Shown: one piece after another, positions 1 through 8,304 of the stretch
Layout of the letters: every line of letters begins with the position of its first letter
Position numbering within the stretch: the first letter of the stretch is position 1
Assembly (NCBI GenBank): GCA_001438335.1
Contig: LIBV01000010.1
Coordinates: 1-16,880 of the forward strand
DNA from: Pelagibacteraceae bacterium BACL5 MAG-120820-bin39
GTDB taxonomy: Bacteria; Pseudomonadota; Alphaproteobacteria; Pelagibacterales; Pelagibacteraceae
Length of the DNA stretch: 16,880 bases
Direction of reading: 5' to 3'
Made by a program: the position numbers and the translations under genes
The notes under the pieces: generated by a model
Seen by the model: the letters and a program-made list of their open reading frames with translations, nothing else
Told to the model about the DNA's origin: nothing
The model's database searches: none

Positions 1-434
1 GATTTAATACCTAGCTCTTCAGCTGCGTATCTTGGAATGTAGTAATCAGACATACCGATAATACCAACAGTACCTAATAAATCGATACTACCATCTCCAT
101 CATATGTGCCCACTACTTTTCCTTCATAGATCAGATCTTCTTTCATCATTACCGTGTCTGATTCAGCGTAACTTGGCCAGGTTTCGCATGCAAAGTCAAT
201 TTCACCTGCTGCTATAGCTTCCCATAAGCCAGTTCCTGATGGAAATACTACTCTTTTAATTTTGTATCCCAATTCTTCTTCAAGCATACTTACAGCTACT
301 TGACATGAAATTTCTCCACCAGTCCAATCTGCCACAGCCGCTGTTAATCTCTTAGCAGCGTTAGCTTGAGCAAAACTAGAAAGTACTAGAACAAATGACA
401 AAATCAGTGCTGAAATGATTTTTGATATTTTCAT
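1..434 (-). CDS. proX: Glycine betaine/proline-type ABC transporter substrate-binding protein (3' part outside window)
   Basis: This is the periplasmic binding protein of an osmolyte importer, read leftward and cut by the window edge after 144 complete codons. The first 26 residues form a signal peptide: a lysine near the N-terminus, a hydrophobic core, and a likely cleavage after Ala-Asn-Ala. The mature part begins with an OpuAC-like fold. Trp37, Trp71 and Trp86 are candidates for the aromatic box that holds a trimethylammonium or sulfonium group in this family. The ATG at 434 is preceded by AAGGAG, one of the few clear Shine-Dalgarno sites here, so the protein may be made in excess over its permease, as is usual for binding proteins. 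It lies 108 bases downstream of the permease gene on the same strand. The family is clear. The exact ligand (glycine betaine, proline, DMSP or several) cannot be read from this fragment. Confidence 0.88.
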   Translation of the reverse strand, partial: MKISKIISALILSFVLVLSSFAQANAAKRLTAAVADWTGGEISCQVAVSMLEEELGYKIKRVVFPSGTGLWEAIAAGEIDFACETWPSYAESDTVMMKEDLIYEGKVVGTYDGDGSIDLLGTVGIIGMSDYYIPRYAAEELGIK

Positions 435-440
435 TATTTT

Positions 441-446
441 CTCCTT
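441..446 (-). promoter_or_regulatory. Shine-Dalgarno site of the binding-protein gene
   Basis: AAGGAG on the minus strand lies seven bases before the ATG at 434. It stands out because most genes in this window have no recognisable Shine-Dalgarno sequence. It fixes the start of the binding protein and suggests strong translation. Confidence 0.7.
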
Positions 447-542
447 GTTATTTATTTAGCAATAATATGATCAAAAAAATGAAAAAAAATAAAGCAATAC
501 TTTTGTCACATGCTTTTAAATACAAGTAAAAGTAGAAATTTC

Positions 543-2663
543 TTAGTTATTTTCTAAACCTAAAGCTATTCTCTGTTTTTTAGTCCAAGCAAGAGTTATT
601 CTATCTATGATTACTGCCAAAAGAACTATTGCAATACCTGCTGCAAGTCCTCTACCAGTATCCGATCTTGCTAATCCATTAAACACTTCAAGCCCTAGTC
701 CTTTACCACCTATTAAAGGAGTAACTATTTGCATTGCAAATGCCAATATTACAGTTTGGTTAAACCCAATTACTAAACTTGGTATAGCTAAAGGAAATTT
801 AATTTTTTTCAAAGTTTGAAGTAGTGTTCCACCAAAAGATCTTGAAACTTCAGAGTAGGATCCTGAAACTTGTGTTAACCCTAAAGATGTTAGTCTTATA
901 ATTGGTGGAATTGCATATATAACAGTTGCAAGCACCGCAGAAACTATACCTCCTCCAAAAAACATTAATACTGGGATTAAGTAACAAAAATAAGGAAGTG
1001 TTTGCATTGCATCCAAAATAACATTTTGTACATTTCTAAATCTTTCATTATATGAAGCAATTATCCCAAGAGGTACTCCAATTGCAAAACAAAGGGCAAC
1101 AGACACCAGAACTGATGAAAGAGTAATCATTGATTGAGTCCAAATTCCACAAGCTCCTATAAATAATAATAAAAGTGCAGTTGTAAAAGCAAATCTTAAA
1201 CCAACTGCAAAATAACCAATAAGTATGAATACACCCATAGTATACCACCAAGGAATGTGAGTTAAAAACACATCTAATGGATGTAATAGTTTAAGATAAA
1301 CAAATGCCCTTAAACCTTTTGTAAAAGCAATAAAACCTGGATTTACTGTTAAGGATTCAACTGTGTTTGCAATTGGTTGTCTTATAGATAGTTTCCATTC
1401 TTTAGGAAATGAACCGATCTCATGTATGCTTGAGTCTATAAAAGTTATAATAAAGAAAATTATAAATGAAGGTATTATATAAAATCTTTTACTGATAAAT
1501 TCTCCAATATCATCAGCAGTTTGTTTATTAAATAAAGAAAATAAAGCTCTAAAAATATAGGCAACTAAGTTTGTAATTGTTATACAAATATAATTAATCA
1601 CATAGTGTAAAAAGCTTAATGGTTTTTCTAAAATTCTTGCTAGTTGATATTTTTCCCATTTTTGAGGAAGTAGGTAAAATTTTTGAACATTTGATGGAAG
1701 TATTTCAGGAGTTTTACTAAATGCACTACTAAATCTATCAAACATTATTGCCATGAATAATATACAAAGACCACCTTCCATAGCCCAACCAACATCTAGC
1801 TTTCTTATCGCTAACCAAACTTGCCCACCAATGCCTTCTGCTCCTATAAAACACGCCAACACAACAAGTGCTAAAGCCATCATGATTACTTGGTTAACAC
1901 CCATCATAATACTCGGAAGAGATAGTGGAATTTTAATTTTAAATAAAAGTTGTAATTTAGTTGATCCAAATGATGTTGCAGATTCTATGGTTTCTGCTGG
2001 AACTTGTCTAATCCCTGAGTTAGTTAATCTTATAATTGGAGGCATTGCATAAATCATAGTTGCTAAAATTGCAGGCGCTCCACCAATTCCAAAAAAGAAA
2101 ACAGCAGGAAACAAATAAACAAAAGCAGGCATTACTTGCATAGTATCCAGTATTGGGCTCATGAAATTTAAAAATCTATTACTTTGAGAACATAAGGTTC
2201 CAAGAATAACACCAAAAAAGACACATAAAGTAACTGACAAGCCCATTAAACCAACTGTTTGTAACGACTCGTCCCACATTCCTGTGGCACCCCAAAAATA
2301 CATTGTAAATAATGAATATAAGCCTAGCACTAATCCACCAGTAGCCAAACATGGTAAAAATATAATTGATACAACTAATATCCAAGGTGAATCAATTAAA
2401 AAATCTTCAATAAAATAATAACCACTTTTTATATAGTTGGCTATAATTTTTGTAAACCATCTAAAGTGTTTTCTTAAATAATCTTCGCCCTCATTAACCC
2501 AAGCAGTAAAAGTAAATTGGTCAGAAATAAATTTTGGAAAAACTGATGCCTCTTGATTCTGAAGGGATAAAATTAAAGCAATAATAATTCCCAAAAAAAT
2601 TAATGAAGGTGTTAAATAGGTATTAATTAGAGATTTATTATTTATTGAAGAATTATCAGACAT
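543..2663 (-). CDS. proW: Tandem (double) glycine betaine/proline ABC transporter permease
   Basis: This is the membrane channel subunit of the osmolyte importer. At 706 residues it is about twice the usual ProW/OpuAB size. It contains two complete binding-protein-dependent permease domains, at about residues 135-315 and 510-690. Each has its own cytoplasmic EAA-type coupling loop, centred on Ser-Phe-Gly at 231-233 and 609-611 and followed by a Lys-Ile-Lys-x-Pro-Leu segment. Matching blocks such as the Tyr-Ala-x-Pro-Pro-Ile-Ile-Arg-Leu-Thr stretch (205-214 and 583-592) indicate internal duplication or fusion. Further membrane helices lie at about 20-35, 95-125, 355-375 and 395-410. One chain could supply both halves of the pore, so no second permease gene is required. 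It is upstream of the binding-protein gene on the same strand, while the ATPase gene is divergent. Confidence 0.9.
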   Translation of the reverse strand: MSDNSSINNKSLINTYLTPSLIFLGIIIALILSLQNQEASVFPKFISDQFTFTAWVNEGEDYLRKHFRWFTKIIANYIKSGYYFIEDFLIDSPWILVVSIIFLPCLATGGLVLGLYSLFTMYFWGATGMWDESLQTVGLMGLSVTLCVFFGVILGTLCSQSNRFLNFMSPILDTMQVMPAFVYLFPAVFFFGIGGAPAILATMIYAMPPIIRLTNSGIRQVPAETIESATSFGSTKLQLLFKIKIPLSLPSIMMGVNQVIMMALALVVLACFIGAEGIGGQVWLAIRKLDVGWAMEGGLCILFMAIMFDRFSSAFSKTPEILPSNVQKFYLLPQKWEKYQLARILEKPLSFLHYVINYICITITNLVAYIFRALFSLFNKQTADDIGEFISKRFYIIPSFIIFFIITFIDSSIHEIGSFPKEWKLSIRQPIANTVESLTVNPGFIAFTKGLRAFVYLKLLHPLDVFLTHIPWWYTMGVFILIGYFAVGLRFAFTTALLLLFIGACGIWTQSMITLSSVLVSVALCFAIGVPLGIIASYNERFRNVQNVILDAMQTLPYFCYLIPVLMFFGGGIVSAVLATVIYAIPPIIRLTSLGLTQVSGSYSEVSRSFGGTLLQTLKKIKFPLAIPSLVIGFNQTVILAFAMQIVTPLIGGKGLGLEVFNGLARSDTGRGLAAGIAIVLLAVIIDRITLAWTKKQRIALGLENN

Positions 2664-2726
2664 TAGACATAAATTTTTTTAATGAATAATATGTCGAATA
2701 TTTTTAATTATAAAGAAAAAAAAACC

Positions 2727-2756
2727 TTGAATTAAGATAGATTTTAATATTATTAT
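2727..2756 (+). promoter_or_regulatory. Candidate promoter of the transporter ATPase gene
   Basis: TTGAAT at 2727-2732 and TATTAT at 2751-2756 are separated by 18 bases and resemble sigma-70 -35 and -10 boxes. Only five bases separate the -10 box from the ATG at 2762, so the transcript would start at or next to the start codon (leaderless). This is a pattern match in very AT-rich DNA. Confidence 0.35.
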
Positions 2757-2761
2757 AACTA

Positions 2762-3802
2762 ATGGATAATAATGACAAAATAGTTTGCTCAAATATCTGG
2801 AAACTATTTGGACCAGATGAAAAAAGAATTCTAAAAGATTTAGATCCCAGTTTATCAAGAAGCGAAGTTCAAGAAAAAACAGGCCATGTTGTAGCTGTTA
2901 AAGATGTAAGTTTTTCAATTCAAAAAGGTGAAACTTTTGTTGTAATGGGATTGTCTGGAAGTGGAAAATCTACATTAGTGAGATGCATATCGAGACTCAT
3001 AGAGCCAACAGCCGGTAAAGTGATGATGGACGATATAGATGTTACCAAAATGAATAGTAAAGAATTGTTAGATCTTAGAAGAAATAAAATGAGTATGGTG
3101 TTTCAACATTTTGGTTTGTTCCCTCATAGAACTGTTTTAGATAATATTGGATACGGTTTAGAAATTAGAGGAACAAAAAAAGAAGAAAGAATAGATAAAT
3201 CAATGGAAGTTATAAAATTGGTTGGCTTAGAAGGGTGGCACAATCATTATCCAAGAGAGCTTTCAGGTGGTATGCAGCAAAGAGTTGGATTAGCAAGAGC
3301 AATGGCAGTTGATCCTGAAATACTAATTTTTGATGAGCCATTTTCTGCATTAGATCCACTTATTCGAAGAGAGATGCAGGATGAGTTGTTGGATATTCAG
3401 CAAAAATTAAAAAGAACAATGGTGTTTATTACCCATGATTTTTTAGAGGCAATTAAAATGGGAGATCATATTGCTATCATGAAAGATGGAGAGATTTCTC
3501 AAGTAGGCACACCTGAGGAAATTGTAGCAAATCCTGTGGACCAATATGTAAAAGATTTTTGTGAAGATGTTCCAAAATATAAAGTTTTAAGTGCAGGAAA
3601 AGTTATGAGACAGGAGTGTTGTGAAGATACAAAAAATTTATACGCTAAAAAGCAAGACTGCGTTAACGATAAAGCAAAAATTGAGACATTAATTGACACA
3701 TTGTGCGACTCAGATAATGCTCACCCAGTTATATGTAATGACACAGGAAAACTTTTAGGTGAAATAGATCGAACGATTGTAATGAAATCTATGAAAAGTT
3801 AG
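2762..3802 (+). CDS. proV: Glycine betaine/proline ABC transporter ATP-binding protein
   Basis: This is the ATPase that powers the osmolyte importer. All nucleotide-binding motifs are intact: Walker A from Gly63 to Thr71, Q-loop Gln115, ABC signature Leu-Ser-Gly-Gly-Met-Gln-Gln at 167-173, Walker B ending Asp-Glu-Pro at 191-193, and switch His225. The first 45 residues carry the N-terminal extension typical of ProV/OpuAA. Residues after about 275 form the place where ProV-type proteins carry CBS domains. Only about 70 residues are present here, so that regulatory region looks reduced to about one CBS unit. It is transcribed away from the permease across a 98-base gap. Its stop codon overlaps the stop of the convergent DMT gene. 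The ATG at 2762 has no Shine-Dalgarno sequence, and a promoter-like pair ends five bases before it. Confidence 0.92.
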   Translation: MDNNDKIVCSNIWKLFGPDEKRILKDLDPSLSRSEVQEKTGHVVAVKDVSFSIQKGETFVVMGLSGSGKSTLVRCISRLIEPTAGKVMMDDIDVTKMNSKELLDLRRNKMSMVFQHFGLFPHRTVLDNIGYGLEIRGTKKEERIDKSMEVIKLVGLEGWHNHYPRELSGGMQQRVGLARAMAVDPEILIFDEPFSALDPLIRREMQDELLDIQQKLKRTMVFITHDFLEAIKMGDHIAIMKDGEISQVGTPEEIVANPVDQYVKDFCEDVPKYKVLSAGKVMRQECCEDTKNLYAKKQDCVNDKAKIETLIDTLCDSDNAHPVICNDTGKLLGEIDRTIVMKSMKS

Positions 3803-4731
3803 TTAAATTTTTTATTAATGTTTATAGATTTGTTCTTCTGATTATCTCTCCAAATAATTAGCATACCAGCAAAAATAATAACAAATACTCCAGGAAATAA
3901 TTGACTCCAAGGAGCTTCATTAAAGAAAAACCACCCCAGTATAAATGAAGATGGAATACCAAGGTATTCAAATGAAGCAATTTTGCTTGCAGACATTAGA
4001 CGATATGAATAAACAAAAAGTATAGCAGCAGTTCCTCCTAATATACCGGTTAACAACATTAGTAATAAATCTTCAGTACTTTTGATTTCGACATGACCTG
4101 TAGTAAATAAAAATAACACTGTTGTGCCTAATACATTAAAGATTAAAGTATATAATTGAATTTTAGCGGTTGAATTTCCTTCTGGGATATATTTCAAAAC
4201 TATAACTGCTAAAGCCCACACTAGTGCAGTTAATATTGGAAATATTGAGTAAATATTAAAGATGTCACTGGTTGGTTTTGTAATCAATATTACTCCAATA
4301 AAACCTATTATTACCGCAGACCATCTATAGATCCCAACTTTATCTTTTAAAAAAAAAATAGATAAAATTACTATAAAAAATGGAGAAGAAAATGTAAGAG
4401 TCATAGCAGTTGCAAACTCTAAATTAACAACTGAGATAAATGCAAATATATTTAATAATAGAAAACAAATACCTCTAATAACACTCAAGTATATAAATTT
4501 TTTATTTGTATTTTTAAAAACTAAAAAATGCTCTCCAGTAAATATTAAAACCAGAAATAATGGAATAATAGCAGCAGCATTTCTAAATAATGATAACTGA
4601 ATAATTGAATAATCATCACCTAAAAATTTAATAACAACCATATATAAATCAACACAAAGTATGGCTAAAAGCATAGTGGCTATTGCAATATATGTATTTT
4701 TTAGATCAGATTTTTCAGAAAAGTTTTTCAT
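3799..4731 (-). CDS. DMT-superfamily EamA-type permease
   Basis: This is an inner-membrane transporter of the drug/metabolite family, 310 residues with about ten helices in two EamA repeats (about 14-151 and 160-294). The end of the first repeat has the hallmark Ser-Pro-Phe-Phe stretch near 116-119, then a Lys-Asp-Lys loop and a helix ending at 150. The short N-terminal tail and charged C-terminal tail are probably cytoplasmic. Members export amino acids, metabolites or other small molecules; some import. The substrate cannot be told from sequence. The gene converges with the transporter ATPase, sharing four bases at the stop codons. It is divergent from the iron alcohol dehydrogenase gene, with 40 bases between the starts, so the two may be controlled together. 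Confidence 0.85.
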   Translation of the reverse strand: MKNFSEKSDLKNTYIAIATMLLAILCVDLYMVVIKFLGDDYSIIQLSLFRNAAAIIPLFLVLIFTGEHFLVFKNTNKKFIYLSVIRGICFLLLNIFAFISVVNLEFATAMTLTFSSPFFIVILSIFFLKDKVGIYRWSAVIIGFIGVILITKPTSDIFNIYSIFPILTALVWALAVIVLKYIPEGNSTAKIQLYTLIFNVLGTTVLFLFTTGHVEIKSTEDLLLMLLTGILGGTAAILFVYSYRLMSASKIASFEYLGIPSSFILGWFFFNEAPWSQLFPGVFVIIFAGMLIIWRDNQKNKSININKKFN

Positions 4732-4771
4732 TTATTTTTTTTATAAAGATTGTATAAACCTTACAAATAAA

Positions 4772-5962
4772 ATGAACTCTTTCAAACTAAATGAATCTGA
4801 CATCTTATCCAATCAAGATTGGACATTTCCAACTAATATTGCTTATGGTGCTGGCCGTTTAAAAGAAATAGGAAAAATTTGTAATAATTTAGATATTAAA
4901 AATCCATTAATAGTTACTGATAAAGGAAGCCCAAAATTACCATTTATCAAAAATATTCAAAGCTATTTAACTAGTTCAAATATCAAATCAGATTTATTTT
5001 TTGATATATCTCCTAATCCAAGAGAAGATGAGATATCAGTTGGCTGCAAAAAATATAAAGATGGAAATCACGACTCTATAATTGCTATTGGTGGTGGTAG
5101 CGCAATGGACGGTGGTAAAATGATATGTCTTACTGCAAATAATGATGTGCCACTTAGAGATTTTGAATTTGAGTTAACTCCTCCTAAAATTAGTAAAGAT
5201 AATCCGTTTCCAAAAATTATAACTATTCCGACAACGGCAGGAACAGGAGCCGAAACTGAAATTACAGGTATGGTTACTTATTTAAAAGAGGGAATGAAAT
5301 TTTGCATGTGGCACCCAGATGTTAGACCATCGTTAGCTTTAATTGATCCAGAACTAACTATTGGACTTCCATCAAATTTAACAGCTTGGACAGGGGCAGA
5401 TGCTTTAATTCATGGAATAGAGGGTTATTGTGTTCCTGGTTTTAATCCAATGTGTGATGGAGCAGCTTTAGAGGGGTTAAATCTAATTTCTAAATCACTT
5501 GTTACAGCTGTAGAAGATCCAACAAATCTACTTGCAAGAGGTGGTATGCATGTTGGCTCTTGTTTAGCGGGTATTGCATTTTTAAAAGGTCTTGGGTTAA
5601 CTCACGCAATATCTCATATGGTTGGAGCTGAATATAATACACACCATGGTTTAACTAATGCAATCATTTTACCAGTTGTATTGAGATATAATTTACCAGG
5701 TATGGAAGAAAAAGTTATGAGAATGTCACAAGCTATGCAATTCGAAGATCATTCAGTTGATGGGTTTATTTCAAATATTGAAGGAATATTAGATAGAATA
5801 AAAATTCCAAAAAGTTTAAGTGAACTTGGAGTACCTGAAGATTGTGTAGATAGAATTGCAGAAAAAGCGATGAAAGATCAAGCATTTGCAACCAATCCAA
5901 AAATAGCAACATTACAAGAAGTTAAAGAAATGACACTGGCATCGATTAAAAAAGCTCGATAA
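4772..5962 (+). CDS. Iron-containing alcohol dehydrogenase family protein
   Basis: This is an NAD(P)-dependent group III alcohol dehydrogenase, 396 residues. The nucleotide-binding Gly-Gly-Gly-Ser run is at 107-110, followed by Asp113. The Thr-Thr-Ala-Gly-Thr-Gly-Ala-Glu block is at 154-161. All four metal ligands of the family are visible: Asp210, His214, His278 and His292, spaced as in lactaldehyde reductase FucO. An in-frame ATG exists at 4661, but it would overlap the divergent DMT gene and add a 37-residue tail unlike the family, so I chose 4772. It heads a tightly packed plus-strand operon, with the amidase 12 bases downstream. The family includes oxidases and reductases of short alcohols, 3- or 4-hydroxyacids, and maleylacetate. 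The substrate is unknown. A hydroxyacid is plausible only if the neighbourhood handles DMSP-derived C3 compounds. Confidence 0.87.
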   Translation: MNSFKLNESDILSNQDWTFPTNIAYGAGRLKEIGKICNNLDIKNPLIVTDKGSPKLPFIKNIQSYLTSSNIKSDLFFDISPNPREDEISVGCKKYKDGNHDSIIAIGGGSAMDGGKMICLTANNDVPLRDFEFELTPPKISKDNPFPKIITIPTTAGTGAETEITGMVTYLKEGMKFCMWHPDVRPSLALIDPELTIGLPSNLTAWTGADALIHGIEGYCVPGFNPMCDGAALEGLNLISKSLVTAVEDPTNLLARGGMHVGSCLAGIAFLKGLGLTHAISHMVGAEYNTHHGLTNAIILPVVLRYNLPGMEEKVMRMSQAMQFEDHSVDGFISNIEGILDRIKIPKSLSELGVPEDCVDRIAEKAMKDQAFATNPKIATLQEVKEMTLASIKKAR

Positions 5963-5974
5963 AAGTTTCATTGA

Positions 5975-7399
5975 ATGTTTGAGAATAAATCAATTTTAGA
6001 AATAACATCTCTAATAAAATCCAAAGAAGCAACAGTTAAAGAAGTTGTCAAATTTTATCTCGAAAGAATAAAGCAATATAATCCTGCGTTAAATGCAATC
6101 GTACTTCAAAAAGAAGAAGAACAAATTTTTCATGAAGTAAATTTAAAAGACAACGAAGATAATAAATTAAAACCTCTGTTTGGATTACCTCTAGCTTGTA
6201 AAGATCTTTTTGATATTGAGGGAATTCCTTCAACATATGGATTTCCACCTTACAAAAATAATATTGCAAAAAAAAATTCTCTAATCGTTGATCGTTTAAT
6301 TAACAGTGGAGCAATTATTATTGGTAAAACAAATACAGCTGAATTAGGCGTGGGTGGCCATACTACTAATAGACTTTTTGGCCCAACATCAAATCCTTAT
6401 GATTTTTCTAAATCAGCAGCAGGTTCTAGTGGTGGAGCAGGTGCAGCTGTTGCAGCTGGATTAATTCCTTTTGCAGATGGCACAGATATGATGGGCTCTT
6501 GTAGAGGGCCAGCAGCATTTACTAATATATATGGATTTAGACCAACAACTGGATTAATTCCAACAGATAGATCTAATGAAAAAAATTTAGATAAATTAAC
6601 AGTTTTAACTTCACCAGGTTGTTTTGCAAAGTCTCCAGAGGAAATGTCAGTTCTATTAGATTGTATAGTTGGAAGTGACTCGTTGGATCCACTTTCTATT
6701 AATATTGATGGCTCTTTTAAAGAAAGCAAAATAACAGACAAACAAATTTCTAATATTAAAATTGGTTGGTTAAAAGATATGAATAATTCATATCAGTTTG
6801 AAAATGGAATAATTAGTATGTGTGAGTCTAAGTTAAAGGAATTAGAAAAACATAATATTTTAATAGAAAGTCTTCAGCCCAAAATAAATTCCTCTAAAAT
6901 GTGGGATAGCTGGACAACTCTTAGAGCTAAAAGTATTTTTGAAGATACTGAAAGTATGAATTTAAAAAATATAGAAGAGATGACTTATCAAGCTATATGG
7001 GAATATAAAAAAGGAGCAAACATTAAAGATAATGACATTGAAAAAGCAATAAATCAAAAAAATGAGTGCATTAAAGAAGTCGACGATGTTTTTAAAGATT
7101 ATGATTTTCTAATTCTTCCTTCAGCTCAAGTTTTTCCATTTGATAAAAATTTACAATTTCCAAAAAAAATAAATGATTTTGAGCTAGATACTTACCATAG
7201 ATGGATAGAAGTTTTTATAATGTCTAGCTTGATGGATTTACCAACAATTACAGTTCCTGTTGGATTTAATGAAAATGGAATGCCGATGGGAATGCAAATT
7301 ATAGGTAAAAAATTTGATGATCTAAAATTAATTGCCTTTACAAAAAAATATGAAGAGATATTTAATTTTAGTAAGATAAAACCAAAATTAGGTAATTAA
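5975..7399 (+). CDS. Amidase signature family hydrolase
   Basis: This is an amidase-signature enzyme of 474 residues, a normal length, predicted to be cytoplasmic. The Ser-cisSer-Lys catalytic set is present: Lys76 in a Cys-Lys-Asp context, the Gly-Ser-Ser-Gly-Gly block at 150-154, and nucleophile Ser175 after Gly-Thr-Asp-Met-Met-Gly. The usual Thr-Gly-Gly-Ser context is changed to Met-Met-Gly-Ser, and Cys-Arg-Gly-Pro-Ala follows. Such enzymes cleave amides, carbamoyl compounds or allophanate, and a related group is GatA. This is not GatA: the neighbours are catabolic, and the central region of about 255-390 is divergent. It lies 12 bases after the alcohol dehydrogenase and two bases before the DMT gene, so the genes are probably co-transcribed. 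The family is certain; the substrate is unknown. Confidence 0.87.
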   Translation: MFENKSILEITSLIKSKEATVKEVVKFYLERIKQYNPALNAIVLQKEEEQIFHEVNLKDNEDNKLKPLFGLPLACKDLFDIEGIPSTYGFPPYKNNIAKKNSLIVDRLINSGAIIIGKTNTAELGVGGHTTNRLFGPTSNPYDFSKSAAGSSGGAGAAVAAGLIPFADGTDMMGSCRGPAAFTNIYGFRPTTGLIPTDRSNEKNLDKLTVLTSPGCFAKSPEEMSVLLDCIVGSDSLDPLSINIDGSFKESKITDKQISNIKIGWLKDMNNSYQFENGIISMCESKLKELEKHNILIESLQPKINSSKMWDSWTTLRAKSIFEDTESMNLKNIEEMTYQAIWEYKKGANIKDNDIEKAINQKNECIKEVDDVFKDYDFLILPSAQVFPFDKNLQFPKKINDFELDTYHRWIEVFIMSSLMDLPTITVPVGFNENGMPMGMQIIGKKFDDLKLIAFTKKYEEIFNFSKIKPKLGN

Positions 7400-7401
7400 T
7401 T

Positions 7402-8298
7402 ATGAGACATCCACATCATCTAAAAATTTCTGTTGCCCTAACTTTATCTGCTGGAGCTTGGGGAATTTATTGGTTACCACAAAGAATACTTGAAGAAGGT
7501 GGTCTTACTGGAGGATGGGGAACAATTGCACAAATGATAATTGGAGTTCTGGTACTATTACCATTTTCAATATGGAGAAAAATTAAAGGAAAAAGCTCAG
7601 GACTTGAATTACCACTCACAGGTTTGTTAGTTGGTGGGGGTTTTATTTGTTATGCATTAAGTTTTCTTTTAACCGATGTGGTTAGAGCTCTGATATTATT
7701 TTATATGACACCTGTCTGGACGACTATTTTTGAAATTTTATTTTTAAAAAAAAAACTAGGTTGGCAACGAGCAGTGTCCCTTGCTTTTGCACTTGGAGGG
7801 TTGTGGATAGTTTTTAGTGAACAAACAATTATTCCATTACCTGAAAATGCTGGAGACTGGATAGCATTAGCTGGTGGGGCTATATTTGCTGCAGGAATGA
7901 TTAGATTAGAAGTTGTAAAAACTGATGGAGTATTCCCGATAATATTCTCTTTTTTCTTCTATGGTGCACTATTTAATATTGCAGCTGGATATTTTTTAGC
8001 AGATTATTTGGGTAAAATGCCATCAATAGAAACTTTTCTTTCTATGACATCCTTTTTGCTAATTTTATCTATATTCTATTTTATTCCAACATGCATAGTA
8101 ATACTTTGGGCTCCAACTCAAATTGGTGCTGGAATTTGCTCCATACTCTTTTTATCCGAGATATTAGTTGGAGTATCGAGTTCAAGTATTTTAACAGATG
8201 AACCGTTTGGATGGCGGCAAATTTTAGGTAGTTCTCTAATTATAATTGGAGGTATTGTAGCTGTTGTTTTGTCACCAAAAGAAAACGTTAGTAAATAA
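7402..8298 (+). CDS. DMT-superfamily EamA-type permease (second copy)
   Basis: This is a 298-residue inner-membrane transporter with two EamA-like repeats and about ten helices (roughly 8-138 and 150-292). The first repeat shows the expected Tyr-Met-Thr-Pro-Val-Trp stretch at 101-106, then a Leu-Lys-Lys-Lys loop and a glycine-rich helix. It is not a close duplicate of the DMT protein encoded at 3799-4731; the sequences differ throughout. The gene sits between the amidase (two-base gap) and the MR/MLE enzyme (six-base gap). It therefore probably moves a substrate or product of those enzymes, in a direction that sequence cannot show. The short N-terminal region contains His3, His5 and His6, which are unlikely to matter. 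Confidence 0.83.
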   Translation: MRHPHHLKISVALTLSAGAWGIYWLPQRILEEGGLTGGWGTIAQMIIGVLVLLPFSIWRKIKGKSSGLELPLTGLLVGGGFICYALSFLLTDVVRALILFYMTPVWTTIFEILFLKKKLGWQRAVSLAFALGGLWIVFSEQTIIPLPENAGDWIALAGGAIFAAGMIRLEVVKTDGVFPIIFSFFFYGALFNIAAGYFLADYLGKMPSIETFLSMTSFLLILSIFYFIPTCIVILWAPTQIGAGICSILFLSEILVGVSSSSILTDEPFGWRQILGSSLIIIGGIVAVVLSPKENVSK

Positions 8299-8304
8299 AT
8301 AATT

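Noticed and set aside
435..542. A riboswitch or attenuator between the permease and binding-protein genes
   Set aside because: Only weak ACTTTT/AAAAGT pairing and T-runs are visible in very AT-rich DNA; no known riboswitch core is present.
607..2385. Open frames of 67-99 codons on both strands inside the permease gene
   Set aside because: They are shadows of the conserved membrane-protein frame; their translations have no recognisable domain or start signal.
4661..4771. A longer N-terminus for the iron alcohol dehydrogenase starting at an ATG at 4661
   Set aside because: The extension overlaps the start of the divergent DMT gene, is rich in Phe/Tyr/Lys with no family match, and the ATG at 4772 gives the normal family length.
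3799..8298. The two DMT permeases as a recent duplication
   Set aside because: They share only the family fold and differ throughout in sequence, so they are distant paralogues or independently acquired.
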